A DNA stretch of 14,845 nt from Dactylosporangium aurantiacum. Lineage in GTDB: Bacteria > Actinomycetota > Actinomycetes > Mycobacteriales > Micromonosporaceae. The translations under genes and the position numbers were made by a program. The stretch lies in NCBI RefSeq assembly GCF_000716715.1, contig NZ_JNYJ01000089.1, forward strand, positions 1 to 14,845, read 5' to 3'. Shown here one piece after another: positions 7,160 through 14,793 of the stretch; within the stretch, counting starts at the first letter, position 1; every line of letters begins with the position of its first letter. Under the pieces are notes generated by a model. That model did no database searches. It was not told where the DNA came from and saw only the letters and a list, made by a program, of their open reading frames with translations.

Positions 7160-7577
7160 CAGCCACACCATCTCAACCGTCACGACCGGCCTGCGGGTGG
7201 AGCCCCGCTCCGGCGAGGCGTACGAGATCGCCGTAGGCGTCCACCGCATCCTCGTCGACCAGCCCACCGACGCCGGGGGCGGCGACCTCGCACCCACCCC
7301 GACCGAGCTGTTCGTCGCCTCACTGGCCTCCTGCTTCGCCTTCTACGCCGGCCGCTACCTGACCCGCCACGGCTACTCCCGCGAAGGGCTGGCGGTCGAG
7401 GCGCAGTTCGACCTGGCCACCGATCGGCCCGCCCGGGTCACCGCGGTCCGGCTCACCCTGCACGTGCCCGCCGGCCTGCCCCGCGAACGGTGGGCGGCGC
7501 TTCAGGCCGTCGCCTCGCACTGCACCGTCCACAACACCCTCGCCCAGCCGCCCCACGTCGACATCACACTGCGGTAA
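7146..7577 (+). CDS. OsmC/Ohr-family thiol peroxidase-like protein
   Basis: This is a 143-residue OsmC-like protein, close to the usual length for the family. OsmC/Ohr proteins are dimeric cytoplasmic thiol peroxidases that reduce organic hydroperoxides, and some act on hydropersulfides. The two family cysteines are in place: Cys63 in SLASCFAFYAGRYL, at the start of the central helix, and Cys126 in VASHCTVHNTL. PTPTELFVASL before the first cysteine is also typical. The start is ATG at 7146, with GGAAAGGG about 7 bases upstream. It overlaps the kinase gene by 14 bp. The CstR operator and the regulator gene follow directly, so OsmC sits next to the persulfide switch, though the operator is downstream of it. 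The subfamily (YhfA-like versus Ohr) is not resolved here. Confidence 0.9.
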   Translation: MAPLDSHTISTVTTGLRVEPRSGEAYEIAVGVHRILVDQPTDAGGGDLAPTPTELFVASLASCFAFYAGRYLTRHGYSREGLAVEAQFDLATDRPARVTAVRLTLHVPAGLPRERWAALQAVASHCTVHNTLAQPPHVDITLR

Positions 7578-7599
7578 CCACCGCCACCACCCTCGACAC

Positions 7600-7618
7600 G
7601 TACCCCGGGGGGTATTGT
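7600..7618 (+). promoter_or_regulatory. CstR operator site 3 with probable -10, upstream of the regulator gene
   Basis: The 16-mer GTACCCCGGGGGGTAT (7600-7615) is a near-perfect member of the operator set. TATTGT (7613-7618) overlaps its right end and can serve as a -10 for the regulator gene that starts at 7649. No clear -35 is seen at 17 bp. The location implies that the regulator controls its own synthesis. Confidence 0.75.
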
Positions 7619-7639
7619 TGCCGGTACGGCCCAGGGTGA

Positions 7640-7918
<279 letters not shown>

Positions 7919-7922
7919 CACA

Positions 7923-7941
7923 GCGACCGCGCCGCGGTCGC
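7923..7941 (+). terminator. Hairpin after the regulator gene, possible terminator
   Basis: A perfect 8-bp stem, GCGACCGC/GCGGTCGC, with a 3-base loop begins 5 bases after the regulator stop codon. There is no T-run, but actinobacterial terminators often lack one. It lies in the 225-bp convergent gap before the DUF2202 gene, where termination of both strands would be expected. I see no gene in that gap. Confidence 0.5.
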
Positions 7942-8143
7942 GGTGCGAGTGGGCGACCAGTGGAACCATGAGTCCCTGGACACCTGAGCAAATCCGGTCG
8001 GCGGCTTGAGTGCGGCGCGGCCCGCAGGAAGTGGTGTCGTTTGCTTCCGCCACCGGTTCGGGATGACCCGTGATCCTTCCGGCGCTCCGCCCGTGTGCCA
8101 CGCACGGCGGGTGGCAGCCCGCCGCCCGCCGCCGCAGCGCCGG

Positions 8144-8854
8144 CTATCGGGTGGACCAGCGGTCGAACGCGGTGAGGTGGTGCTGGGAGGCGGCCAGCAG
8201 GTGCGTGTACGACTGCCGCACGTCCGGCGCGGTCAGCCCGCCAAGGGCGGCCCGCAGGTCCGCGATGTCGGTCCGCTCGACCTGCCGCCCGGCCTCGAGC
8301 GCGGCCGCCTGGTCGGCCTGGCCCTGGGCAAGCAGCTTGTCGTACGTCGCCTGCACCGTACTGTCGCTGAACTGCCCGGCCGGCTTGCCGGCGGTCGGGT
8401 CGGCCAGCCCGTACCGCTGCAGCAGCGTACGCACCACGCTCAGGTGCCGGGTCTCCGCGGCGGCGATGTGGTCGAAGACGACTGCGTCGTATTTCGCGGC
8501 GAACGCGATGTACAGGTCGTGGGCGAGTTGCTCCTCCTGCGCCATGGCCGCGAGGGTGCGCTGCTGCCCCTCGGTCAGCGTGCCCTTGTCGGCGGTGATC
8601 GCCAGCCCGACGCAGCCACCGTCGCGGGTCATGCCGCCATTGCCGCCGCCCATCATGCCGCCGCCCATCATGCCGTTGCCGTCGCCCATGACGTTGTGGC
8701 CGCCTCCGGCGCCCATGCCGTAGCCGCCGTGCCAGCCTGCCGCGGCGCTGACCGGGCCGGCACCGGCCAGCGCCGGGGCGGCGGCCGCGAGACCGCCCAG
8801 GCCGAGCGCGCCTGCCGCGACCAGGGTCACCGCGCGGCGGGTCGTGGTCTTCAT
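8144..8854 (-). CDS. Secreted DUF2202 (ferritin-like) protein with Met/Gly-rich linker
   Basis: This is a 236-residue exported protein. Residues 1-30 form a signal peptide: basic KTTTRR, a hydrophobic stretch, then an AxA site near APALA-GA. Residues 40-75 are a low-complexity linker rich in Gly, Met and His (MMGGGMMGGGNGGM). The rest is a DUF2202 domain of the ferritin-like four-helix type, with MAQEEQLAHDLY (Glu107, Glu108, His112), AAAETRHLSVV (Glu134, His137), RQVERTDI (Glu193) and a final ASQHHLTAF helix. Such Glu/His pairs usually hold a di-metal site; the family's reaction is not known to me. The start is ATG at 8854 with GGAGGAAAC close upstream; a longer open frame upstream has no such site. 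It lies 134 bp downstream of the SQR gene on the same strand. Confidence 0.85.
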   Translation of the reverse strand: MKTTTRRAVTLVAAGALGLGGLAAAAPALAGAGPVSAAAGWHGGYGMGAGGGHNVMGDGNGMMGGGMMGGGNGGMTRDGGCVGLAITADKGTLTEGQQRTLAAMAQEEQLAHDLYIAFAAKYDAVVFDHIAAAETRHLSVVRTLLQRYGLADPTAGKPAGQFSDSTVQATYDKLLAQGQADQAAALEAGRQVERTDIADLRAALGGLTAPDVRQSYTHLLAASQHHLTAFDRWSTR

Positions 8855-8988
8855 GGTTTCCTCCTCTGCTCGGGTTCCACCTTGACTGTGGCGCCGGGTG
8901 GTGCCGTCGGTGTGGAACCCGTGTGGAGGCGAGATGGAGAACCACCACGGCGCCGCCCGCGGGGGCCGGGCGGATGGCGCAGGTGCAG

Positions 8989-10194
8989 TCAGATCCGGCC
9001 GCGCAGCATGCCGTGCCAGTACAGCGTGGGCAGGCCGTACCGTTTGAGCAGCCACATGTCGGAGCGGGGCCGCATCGTGTCGATGAGCGGGAAGCTGGGC
9101 CGGGGCCGCAGCTCGTAGTCGAACTCGGCCAGCAGCATCCGGTTGCGTGAGGTGACCAGCGGGCAGGAGGTGTACCCGTCGTAGCGGGCCGGCAGCGGGT
9201 CGCCCCGGCGGGCGGCGAGCAGGTTGGCCACGAGCACCGGCGCCTGCTTGCGGATCGCGGCGCCGGTCTTGGAGGTGGGCAGGTTCGCCACGTCACCGAG
9301 CGCGAACACGGTCGGCCAGCGTGGGCTTTGCAAGGTGTACCGGTCGACCTGGACGTAGCCGAACGCGCTGTCCGGATCGGCGAGCGGGCCGGCCCTGACC
9401 CAGTGCGGCGCACCCTGCGGCGGTGTCGCGTGCAGCACCTCGAAGCCGATGTCCTCCTTGGTGCCGGACTTCGTGTCCAGCAGCACGACGCGGCGGGCGG
9501 GCCCGTCGACCTCGACCAGCTGGGTGTCGTGACGGCCCTCGATGCCGTACCCGGCCGCAACGCCCTTCAGGACCTCGCCCCACTGCGGCTGGGTGAACAT
9601 GGCGGCCGTGGGCAGGACCAGGATCAGCCGCATCTTGTCCAGCACGCCCTGCCGGCGCCACCAGTCGGCGGCCAGATACGCGATCTTCTGCGGGGCTCCG
9701 CCGCACTTGATCGGACCGGGCGGCATGGTGAACACCGCGGTCCCGCCACGCGTCTCCCTGATGAACTGCCAGGTCCGCGGCGCGAGGTCGAAGCGGTAGT
9801 TGGTGGACACGCCGTCGTGGCCGAGCGCCTCGGCCAGCCCCGGCACCGCCTCTGGGTCGAGTCGCAGCCCGGGCGCCATGACCAGGAAGTCGTACGACAT
9901 CTGCCGGCCGTCGGCCAGCATCACCCGCCGCACGTCGGGAGCCACACCGCAGGCCCGCTGACGTATCCAGGTCACGCCCTTGGGCATGACCGACTCCTCC
10001 GGCCGGACGGAGAGCTCCGCGTCGGCCCGGCCACCACCGACCAGCGTCCACAACGGCTGGTAGAAGTGCCGGTCCGACGGCTCGATGACCGCGACGTCGG
10101 CGACGCCGGACCGGCGCAGCCGCGCCGCGACGCTGATCCCCGCGCTGCCACCGCCGACAATGAGCACCTCGTGATGTGTCGAGGACACCGTCAT
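8989..10194 (-). CDS. sqr: Type II sulfide:quinone oxidoreductase
   Basis: This is a 401-residue FAD enzyme on the inner face of the cytoplasmic membrane. It oxidises hydrogen sulfide, passes electrons to the quinone pool and hands the sulfane sulfur to a thiol acceptor as persulfide. The N-terminal FAD site is VGGGSAGISVAARL (Gly14-x-Gly16-x-x-Gly19), and the second is VFALGDVANLP (Asp301). The redox cysteines are Cys164 in PIKCGGAPQK and Cys344 in YDGYTSCPLVT. These contexts match mitochondrial SQOR, including the C-terminal LAEFDYELRP and LPTLYWHGMLRGR, so it is the type II subgroup. The third cysteine, Cys81, is at the site often variable in this group. The start is ATG at 10194 after AAAGGAAGG. 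The gene lies between the persulfide dioxygenase and DUF2202 genes, probably in one operon. Confidence 0.94.
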   Translation of the reverse strand: MTVSSTHHEVLIVGGGSAGISVAARLRRSGVADVAVIEPSDRHFYQPLWTLVGGGRADAELSVRPEESVMPKGVTWIRQRACGVAPDVRRVMLADGRQMSYDFLVMAPGLRLDPEAVPGLAEALGHDGVSTNYRFDLAPRTWQFIRETRGGTAVFTMPPGPIKCGGAPQKIAYLAADWWRRQGVLDKMRLILVLPTAAMFTQPQWGEVLKGVAAGYGIEGRHDTQLVEVDGPARRVVLLDTKSGTKEDIGFEVLHATPPQGAPHWVRAGPLADPDSAFGYVQVDRYTLQSPRWPTVFALGDVANLPTSKTGAAIRKQAPVLVANLLAARRGDPLPARYDGYTSCPLVTSRNRMLLAEFDYELRPRPSFPLIDTMRPRSDMWLLKRYGLPTLYWHGMLRGRI

Positions 10195-10241
10195 CCCCGC
10201 CTTCCTTTCAGATCCGTGACACCGTGCAGGACATCGCCCCT

Positions 10242-10280
10242 GGCGGCGGCGGTCGCTCGTCGCGCGAGGTCGCCGCCGCC
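10242..10280 (-). repeat. GC inverted repeat between dioxygenase and SQR genes
   Basis: GGCGGCGGCG (10242-10251) and CGCCGCCGCC (10271-10280) form a perfect 10-bp stem with a 19-base loop. It lies in the 102-bp gap between two leftward genes. In the leftward transcript it is not followed by a T-run. It could damp read-through or protect mRNA, or reflect triplet-rich sequence. Confidence 0.35.
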
Positions 10281-10296
10281 GGCTTTTGGGGCTGGT

Positions 10297-11682
10297 TCAG
10301 GCGGCGACCCGGTCGTGGTCGCTGCGCCACGCCTGGTAGCCGCCCAGCAGGTCGGAGACGTCGTCCCGGCCGGCTCGGCGCAGCAGGCTCGCGGCGACCG
10401 ACGAGCGGTAGCCGCCGGCGCAGTGCACGACCACCGGGCGGCCGGTCGGCACCTCGTCGAGGCGCCCGGGCAGTTGCGCCAGCGGGATGCGCAGGGACCC
10501 CTCGATCGCGCCGGCCTCCACCTCGCCAGGGTTGCGCACGTCCAGCAGCACCGGCGGGTGCCCGCCGGCGAGCGCGGCGCGCAGGTCGGTGACGGTGACC
10601 CGGCTGGCCCGACCCATGTCGCCCGCCATCGCCAGGAACGCGCCCTCGGGTTCGCGCAGGTAGCCCGCGACGTTGTCCAGGCCGATGCGCGCGAGGCGGG
10701 TGACGATCTCCTCCTCGCGGTCCTGCGGCGCGACCACCAGCACGCGCTCGTCGGGCCGGACGACCATGCCGGCTGTCTCGGCGAAGCGGCCGTCCGCCGG
10801 CACGTTCACCGCGCCGCGCAGGTGGCCGGCGGCGAATTCCTGCGGTTCCCGCGCGTCGAGGACCACGGCACCGGCGGCGCGCTGCGCGGCGAACTCCTCG
10901 CCGGTCAGTGGCGTCGGCGCGGTCCCGGCGTTGAACAGTTCGTGCCGTTGCCGGTTGAGCACCGCGTCGTGCACGAAGTAGGCGGGTGCGGCGGGCTGGC
11001 CGGCGGTGACCAGGGCCAGGAACTCCTCCCGCGGCATCGGCGCGCAGGCGTAGTTCGTGGCACGCTGCTCGCCGATCGTCGAGGCCCGCTCGGTGGACAG
11101 GTTCTTGCCGCAGGCCGAGCCGGCACCGTGGGCGGGGAAGACCCGCACCTCGTCCGGCAGGGCCATGAGCTTGCGCTGGACGCTGTCATAGAGCATCTCG
11201 CCCAGTTGCTCCGCGGTGTATCCGAGGGAGGCGAGCAGGTCCGGCCGCCCGACGTCACCGATGAACAGCGCGTCACCGGTCAGCACCGCGTAGGGCGTCG
11301 GGTCCGTCGCGTGCTCGTAGACCAGCACGCTGATCGACTCGGGCGTGTGACCCGGCGTCTCCATGATCTGCAGGGTCACGTCACCGAGGCTGATGCGTTC
11401 CCCGTCCACCAGTTTCCGGATCGGGTAGTCGGTCTCGGCGCGCCGGCCGTAGCCGATCCAGGCGCCGGTCGTCGCGGCGATCTCGAGGTGACCGGCGATG
11501 AAGTCCGCGTGGAAGTGGGTGTTGATCACGGCCTCCACGGTGACGCCGTGGGCCTCGGCGTCGGCCAGGTACTCCGACACGTCACGGCGGGGGTCGACGA
11601 CGACGCCGCGACCGGTGCGCTCGTCGGCGATCAGATAGGACGCCTGGGACAGACAGTCCAGGTAGTACTGCGTAAAAAGCAT
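10297..11682 (-). CDS. cstB: Persulfide dioxygenase-rhodanese fusion (CstB-like)
   Basis: This 461-residue protein has an N-terminal MBL-fold persulfide dioxygenase domain (1-about 250) and two rhodanese modules (about 260-350 and 365-461). The order is that of CstB of Staphylococcus aureus, which turns persulfide into thiosulfate or sulfite. The MBL metal motifs are complete: THFHAD (His56, His58, Asp60), PGHT (His112), TGDALF (Asp137), GRPDL and PAHGAGSACG (His185). The N-terminus MLFTQYYLDCLSQASYLI is also CstB-like. The first rhodanese module lacks a catalytic cysteine (VLVVAPQDRE at the loop). The second has HCAGGYRSS with Cys421. The start is ATG at 11682, with GAGGAGG five bases upstream. 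It is first in a leftward unit with SQR, matching the supply of persulfide. An operator sits within its promoter. Confidence 0.93.
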   Translation of the reverse strand: MLFTQYYLDCLSQASYLIADERTGRGVVVDPRRDVSEYLADAEAHGVTVEAVINTHFHADFIAGHLEIAATTGAWIGYGRRAETDYPIRKLVDGERISLGDVTLQIMETPGHTPESISVLVYEHATDPTPYAVLTGDALFIGDVGRPDLLASLGYTAEQLGEMLYDSVQRKLMALPDEVRVFPAHGAGSACGKNLSTERASTIGEQRATNYACAPMPREEFLALVTAGQPAAPAYFVHDAVLNRQRHELFNAGTAPTPLTGEEFAAQRAAGAVVLDAREPQEFAAGHLRGAVNVPADGRFAETAGMVVRPDERVLVVAPQDREEEIVTRLARIGLDNVAGYLREPEGAFLAMAGDMGRASRVTVTDLRAALAGGHPPVLLDVRNPGEVEAGAIEGSLRIPLAQLPGRLDEVPTGRPVVVHCAGGYRSSVAASLLRRAGRDDVSDLLGGYQAWRSDHDRVAA

Positions 11683-11717
11683 GACGCCTCCTCGAACCAG
11701 CGATCAGAACACTTTCG

Positions 11718-11746
11718 AACATACCCCCGGGGGTATCTATCACCAA
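11718..11746 (-). promoter_or_regulatory. Leftward promoter with operator site 4 filling its spacer
   Basis: Read leftward, TTGGTG (11746-11741) and TATGTT (11723-11718) are separated by 17 bp. They form a plausible sigma-70-type promoter for the CstB-like gene that starts at 11682. The perfect 16-bp palindrome ATACCCCCGGGGGTAT (11721-11736) lies in the spacer and overlaps the -10. A bound repressor would block polymerase. Confidence 0.7.
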
Positions 11747-11777
11747 GGGCTGCGGCGGGCCGGAACATAGGGGACGC

Positions 11778-11793
11778 ATACCCCCGGGTGCAT
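11778..11793. promoter_or_regulatory. Half-degenerate CstR operator, site 5
   Basis: ATACCCCCGGGTGCAT keeps a full left arm, but its right arm is altered (GGGTGCAT rather than GGGGGTAT). It sits 57 bp from site 4 in the divergent control region. It may be a weak site or a decaying one. Confidence 0.45.
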
Positions 11794-11847
11794 CACCCAC
11801 AAGGCGGGCGCGGCTGCACGAAGGCTGGCCCAGCACTCGCAAATACC

Positions 11848-11863
11848 ATACCCGGTGGGGTAT
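11848..11863. promoter_or_regulatory. CstR operator, site 6
   Basis: ATACCCGGTGGGGTAT keeps both outer arms, with one change in the core. It lies in the middle of the divergent region, 70 bp from site 5 and 94 bp from site 7, and could serve either transcription unit. Confidence 0.65.
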
Positions 11864-11901
11864 CAGGTCAGGATCGGCCAGTGAAAAACGCCCCATCCGC
11901 G

Positions 11902-11927
11902 GCCGGTGCCCTCACGACGGCACCGGC
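11902..11927. terminator. Perfect 9-bp hairpin in the divergent control region
   Basis: GCCGGTGCC and GGCACCGGC form a perfect 9-bp stem around an 8-base loop. It lies between operator sites 6 and 7, 109 bp before the rhodanese-DUF2892 start. It may insulate the two divergent units or end a transcript. No T-run follows, so its role is open. Confidence 0.4.
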
Positions 11928-11941
11928 GTTATCGTCTGCTC

Positions 11942-11957
11942 ATACCCCTGGGGGTAT
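11942..11957. promoter_or_regulatory. CstR operator, site 7, upstream of the rhodanese-exporter pair
   Basis: ATACCCCTGGGGGTAT is near-perfect. It lies 78 bp before the ATG of the rhodanese-DUF2892 gene. No convincing -35/-10 pair is seen around it. Its position and similarity to the other sites point to CstR control of the rightward pair. Confidence 0.75.
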
Positions 11958-12035
11958 CCCGCGTCGACGGTCCGGCCGCTGAGCGGTACCGGTCCGCACG
12001 CCGGACCACACATCGCACAACCTGATCGAGGAGCC

Positions 12036-12638
12036 ATGAGCGCTGACAACGCCACCCGTACCATCGACCCGGCCACCCTGCGCGACCTGCTCGACGCCGG
12101 CCGTGCCCCGCGCCTGCTCGACGTGCGCACCCCGGCGGAGTTCGAGACCAGCCACATCCCCGGCGCCTACAACGTCCCGCTGGACCTGCTGCGCGAGCAC
12201 CGCGGCGAACTGCTCGCCCACCTCGACGACGACGTCGTGCTCGTCTGCCGCTCCGGCGCCCGCGCCACCCAGGCCGGGCAGAGCCTCGCCCAGGCAGGCC
12301 TGCCGAACCTCAAGGTCCTCAACGGCGGCATCCTCGCCTGGCAGGCCACCGGCGCCCCGGTCAACCGCGGCCGGCCCCGCTGGGACCTCGAACGCCAGGT
12401 CCGCCTCACCGCCGGCAGCATCGTGCTGCTCAGCGTCCTGCTCTCTGTCGTGGTGCCCGGTGCCGAATGGGTCGCCGCCACCGTCGGCGCCGGCCTTGCC
12501 GTCGCCGCCCTCACCAACACTTGCGCCATGGGCATGCTGCTGTCCAAACTGCCCTACAACCGCGACGCCAGCTGCAACCTCGACAGCATCGTCACCCAAC
12601 TGCGCGACCCCGCCGCCGCCACCGCGAGCCGGTCATGA
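12036..12638 (+). CDS. Rhodanese with C-terminal DUF2892 membrane domain
   Basis: This is a 200-residue membrane-anchored sulfurtransferase. Residues 1-105 are a rhodanese domain: RLLDVRTPAEFETSHIPGA, the active loop CRSGARAT with Cys71, and NGGILAWQATG. Residues 115-180 are a DUF2892 domain: two hydrophobic segments (about 123-140 and 143-161) followed by a short tail. They carry Cys153 (NTCAMGMLLSKLPYNR) and Cys170 (DASCNLD), a pair that could relay sulfane sulfur at the membrane. The start is ATG at 12036 with GAGGAG close upstream. Operator site 7 lies 78 bp upstream. Its stop overlaps the exporter start as ATGA (12635-12638), so the two proteins are made together. The likely job is to take persulfide sulfur to, or near, the exporter. 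Confidence 0.93.
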   Translation: MSADNATRTIDPATLRDLLDAGRAPRLLDVRTPAEFETSHIPGAYNVPLDLLREHRGELLAHLDDDVVLVCRSGARATQAGQSLAQAGLPNLKVLNGGILAWQATGAPVNRGRPRWDLERQVRLTAGSIVLLSVLLSVVVPGAEWVAATVGAGLAVAALTNTCAMGMLLSKLPYNRDASCNLDSIVTQLRDPAAATASRS

Positions 12639-13546
12639 CCACACTCGTCCTGACCGCCGCCCTGGCCACTGTGATCGGCGTCAGCCTCGGCATGCTCGGC
12701 GGCGGCGGATCCATCCTCGCCGTGCCGCTGCTGGTCTACGTCACCGGCCTGCCCGCCAAGGAGGCCATCGCCACCTCGTTGCTCGTCGTCGGCGCCACGA
12801 GCGCCGTCGCCGTCATCCCCCACCTACGGGCCGGCCGGGTCCGCTGGCGGACCGGCCTCATCTTCGGCCTCGCCGGCATGACCGGTGCCTACACCGGCGG
12901 CCGCGCCGCCGAGTACATCCCCGCCGGCGTGCTGCTCACCGCGTTCGCGGTCATGATGCTCGCCACCGCGGCCGCGATGATCCGCGGCCGCCGCAGCACC
13001 GAACCCAGACCGGTGCCGCACGAACTGCCGGTCCTGCGGGTCGTCACCGACGGCATCGTCGTCGGCCTGGTGACCGGTCTCGTCGGCGCCGGCGGCGGGT
13101 TCCTCGTCGTGCCCGCCCTCGCTCTGCTCGGCGGCCTACCCATGCCGGTCGCCGTCGGCACCTCCCTCATCGTCATCGCCATGAAGTCCTTCGCCGGCTT
13201 CACCGGCTACCTCTCCACCGTGAGCATCCACTGGGGCCTCGCCGCCGCCGTCACCGTCGCCGCCATCGCCGGCAGCCTCATCGGTGCCCGGCTCGCCGGC
13301 CGCATTCCCGCCGACACTCTGCGCCAGGCGTTCGGTTGGTTCGTCGTCGCCATGGGCATGTTCGTCCTCGTACAGCAACTGCCCGCGCACCTGCGCACGA
13401 ACCCGCTGCTGTTGGGCGGTCTCACCACGGCGCTCGCCGCCACCGGCATCGCCGCCACCCGGCTCCGCAGGCGCATCCGCGACCGCCACGCCGCAGCGCC
13501 ACTCGACGGCGAGCTCACCGCGGCCGGGCAACCCCCGGCACGGTGA
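12635..13546 (+). CDS. TauE/SafE-family membrane exporter (sulfite/sulfur oxyanion), copy 2
   Basis: This is a 303-residue integral membrane protein. As in the family, the chain has two related halves: MLGGGGSILAVPLLVYVTGL with TSLLVVGATSA, then LVGAGGGFLVVPALALLGGL with MPVAVGTSLIVIAMKSFAGF. Between them is a basic cytoplasmic loop (RGRRSTEPRP), and the tail is basic and polar (RLRRRIRDRH). It is about 50 residues longer than copy 1 because of an extra C-terminal hydrophobic segment near LLLGGLTTALAATGIAA. The ATG overlaps the rhodanese-DUF2892 stop by four bases. Sulfite or thiosulfate export is inferred from the family and neighbours. A broken relative of its 3' part lies at 3790-4187, and a broken peroxiredoxin follows it, mirroring that other locus. 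Confidence 0.92.
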   Translation: MTTLVLTAALATVIGVSLGMLGGGGSILAVPLLVYVTGLPAKEAIATSLLVVGATSAVAVIPHLRAGRVRWRTGLIFGLAGMTGAYTGGRAAEYIPAGVLLTAFAVMMLATAAAMIRGRRSTEPRPVPHELPVLRVVTDGIVVGLVTGLVGAGGGFLVVPALALLGGLPMPVAVGTSLIVIAMKSFAGFTGYLSTVSIHWGLAAAVTVAAIAGSLIGARLAGRIPADTLRQAFGWFVVAMGMFVLVQQLPAHLRTNPLLLGGLTTALAATGIAATRLRRRIRDRHAAAPLDGELTAAGQPPAR

Positions 13547-13593
13547 AACGCCAGTGGCGACCACCTCGCCGCCGAGAGCATGGCGCCCAGCCA

Positions 13594-13830
13594 ATGAAGC
13601 AAATGTCGTGGCGAGCCCGACATCAGTCCCAGGAAGGACCTCGACACCGGCCAGCCGCTGACCGGTGACCAGCTTCCCCGCAATTCGAAGCCGACAGTAC
13701 CGACGGACCGGTCCGACTGCCCGACCACGCCGGGCACCCGGCTGTGCCGTTCAGCGACCCAGCCGAGCGCGTCCCCTGCAGCACCTGCGGCAACGGCGCC
13801 ACCCGCACCGGAGCAAGCAACCACGTTGAC
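13594..13830 (+). pseudogene. Decayed peroxiredoxin gene, 5' portion (second copy)
   Basis: Downstream of exporter copy 2 the DNA resembles the start of the intact peroxiredoxin gene at 4247. A frame from 13678 reads PQFEADSTDGPVRLPDHAGH and then FSDPAERVPCST. The intact protein has PQFEADSTHGRIRLSDYAGH and then FSHPADFTPVCTT. An ATG at 13594 sits at the distance expected for the start codon. The peroxidatic cysteine position is still a Cys, but the DFTP motif is lost. A two-base length difference near 13671 and the absence of any later homology (no RAYGMLHPH, no DWYL block) show that it is broken. The gap from the exporter stop (47 bp) is close to the 59 bp between exporter relic and peroxiredoxin in the other copy. 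Confidence 0.75.
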
Positions 13831-14328
13831 GAGGCGCTCGCACGCCCCCTCCCTGTCCGCCGTGACAGGGTCACCAAACACCCGCGGGAGGTTTGTCGAG
13901 ACCGGGACTCGGGCAGTCGTGGGCAAGCCGCTGCGGAGTCGCAGAACGTGTCTGCGTCCACGACGACTGCGTCACAGCACGCCTCTATGACCTGTGCGGT
14001 ACCGGCGCTGGACGCCTTGCCGGGCCGACGGAGGTAGCAGATGAAGACTGCGCAGACCGCGCGACCCGCGGACCGACGGGTCGCGCCCGTTCGTAGTACC
14101 CACCAGCACGGCGCCGCCGTCACCGTAACGGCGATGTGGGCAGGCGAGCATCAGGACTTCTCCCGGCTGACGGCCATGACTGTGGTCGGCACCGCGGTCA
14201 CGGCGCCGATCGCCGGCGCGTCGTCCACGCGACGTACCTGACCGGTGTCCCCGTGGTTGCTGCCGCGCTCTTCAGCCGGGTCGCCGTGAGCGGCCGATGA
14301 CGCCAGCGGCTCAACAGGGGCGTCGACG
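13831..14328. other. Right flank without a recognisable gene
   Basis: No frame gives a recognisable protein or a good ribosome binding site. If the peroxiredoxin relic once had full length, it would have run to about 14295, but I cannot see its later motifs. A short plus-strand frame at 14041-14241 is open from an ATG but has no family features. I read this as degraded sequence. Confidence 0.4.
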
Positions 14329-14787
14329 ATGAGACCAGCGACGCCGCCCCGCCCGGACCTGGCCCGATTCGCGCCCGATCTGGTCGGTCCGTACCCGCAC
14401 CAGCCGATGGCCGACGTCGCCATCGTGGACAGCTGCCTGGCTGCGGCGCTCGCGGCGGCGCCGACGTCGTTGCCGCTGCACTGGCATAGGCAGCGCACCC
14501 GTCGTCACGGCAGGTGGCTCGCCCGCCAACAGGCGGTCGGACTTCGGGTACGGACCGCTGAGGCTCTCTGGCGACGCGGTCCCGCCGTCCACGCCCAGGC
14601 ACGAGCCCTACGTACCCTGGCCGCCCGCTGCGACGCCGACACCCTACTGCGCCAGGCACTCGCGGACTGCTTCACGGCCGCTCGCGGGAGTGCAGACAAT
14701 CTTCAAGCGCAACCCATGACACCGGTGGAGTGCCCAGCACGCCATGGCCGGTCACTAGGGCACCATCCTTTCGGCAGAGCCCTCTGA
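14329..14787 (+). CDS. Hypothetical protein, doubtful
   Basis: This is an open frame of 152 codons rich in Arg, Ala and His, with no membrane segment, signal peptide or motif I recognise. Its C-terminal part (AARCDADTLLRQALADCF) looks helical and more protein-like than the N-terminus. There is no clear ribosome binding site at the ATG at 14329 or at the internal ATG near 14407. It overlaps several opposite-strand frames. It could be a real small gene, a fragment, or chance in GC-rich DNA. I give no function. Confidence 0.25.
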   Translation: MRPATPPRPDLARFAPDLVGPYPHQPMADVAIVDSCLAAALAAAPTSLPLHWHRQRTRRHGRWLARQQAVGLRVRTAEALWRRGPAVHAQARALRTLAARCDADTLLRQALADCFTAARGSADNLQAQPMTPVECPARHGRSLGHHPFGRAL

Positions 14788-14793
14788 GAGGGT
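14773..14793. repeat. Short inverted repeat near the right edge
   Basis: CCCTCT and AGAGGG face each other across one base (about 14779-14791), followed by a GAGAGAGGG run near 14818-14826. This could be part of a hairpin or the edge of something beyond the window. No transposase or terminal-repeat pair is visible. Confidence 0.25.

Noticed and set aside
9328..11982. 884-codon plus-strand frame opposite the SQR and CstB-like genes
   Set aside because: Composition and full antisense overlap with two well-recognised proteins show that it is a shadow.
12103..13668. 521-codon plus-strand frame overlapping the rhodanese-DUF2892 and exporter genes
   Set aside because: It is the +1 shadow of two recognised genes, very rich in Arg, Pro and His.
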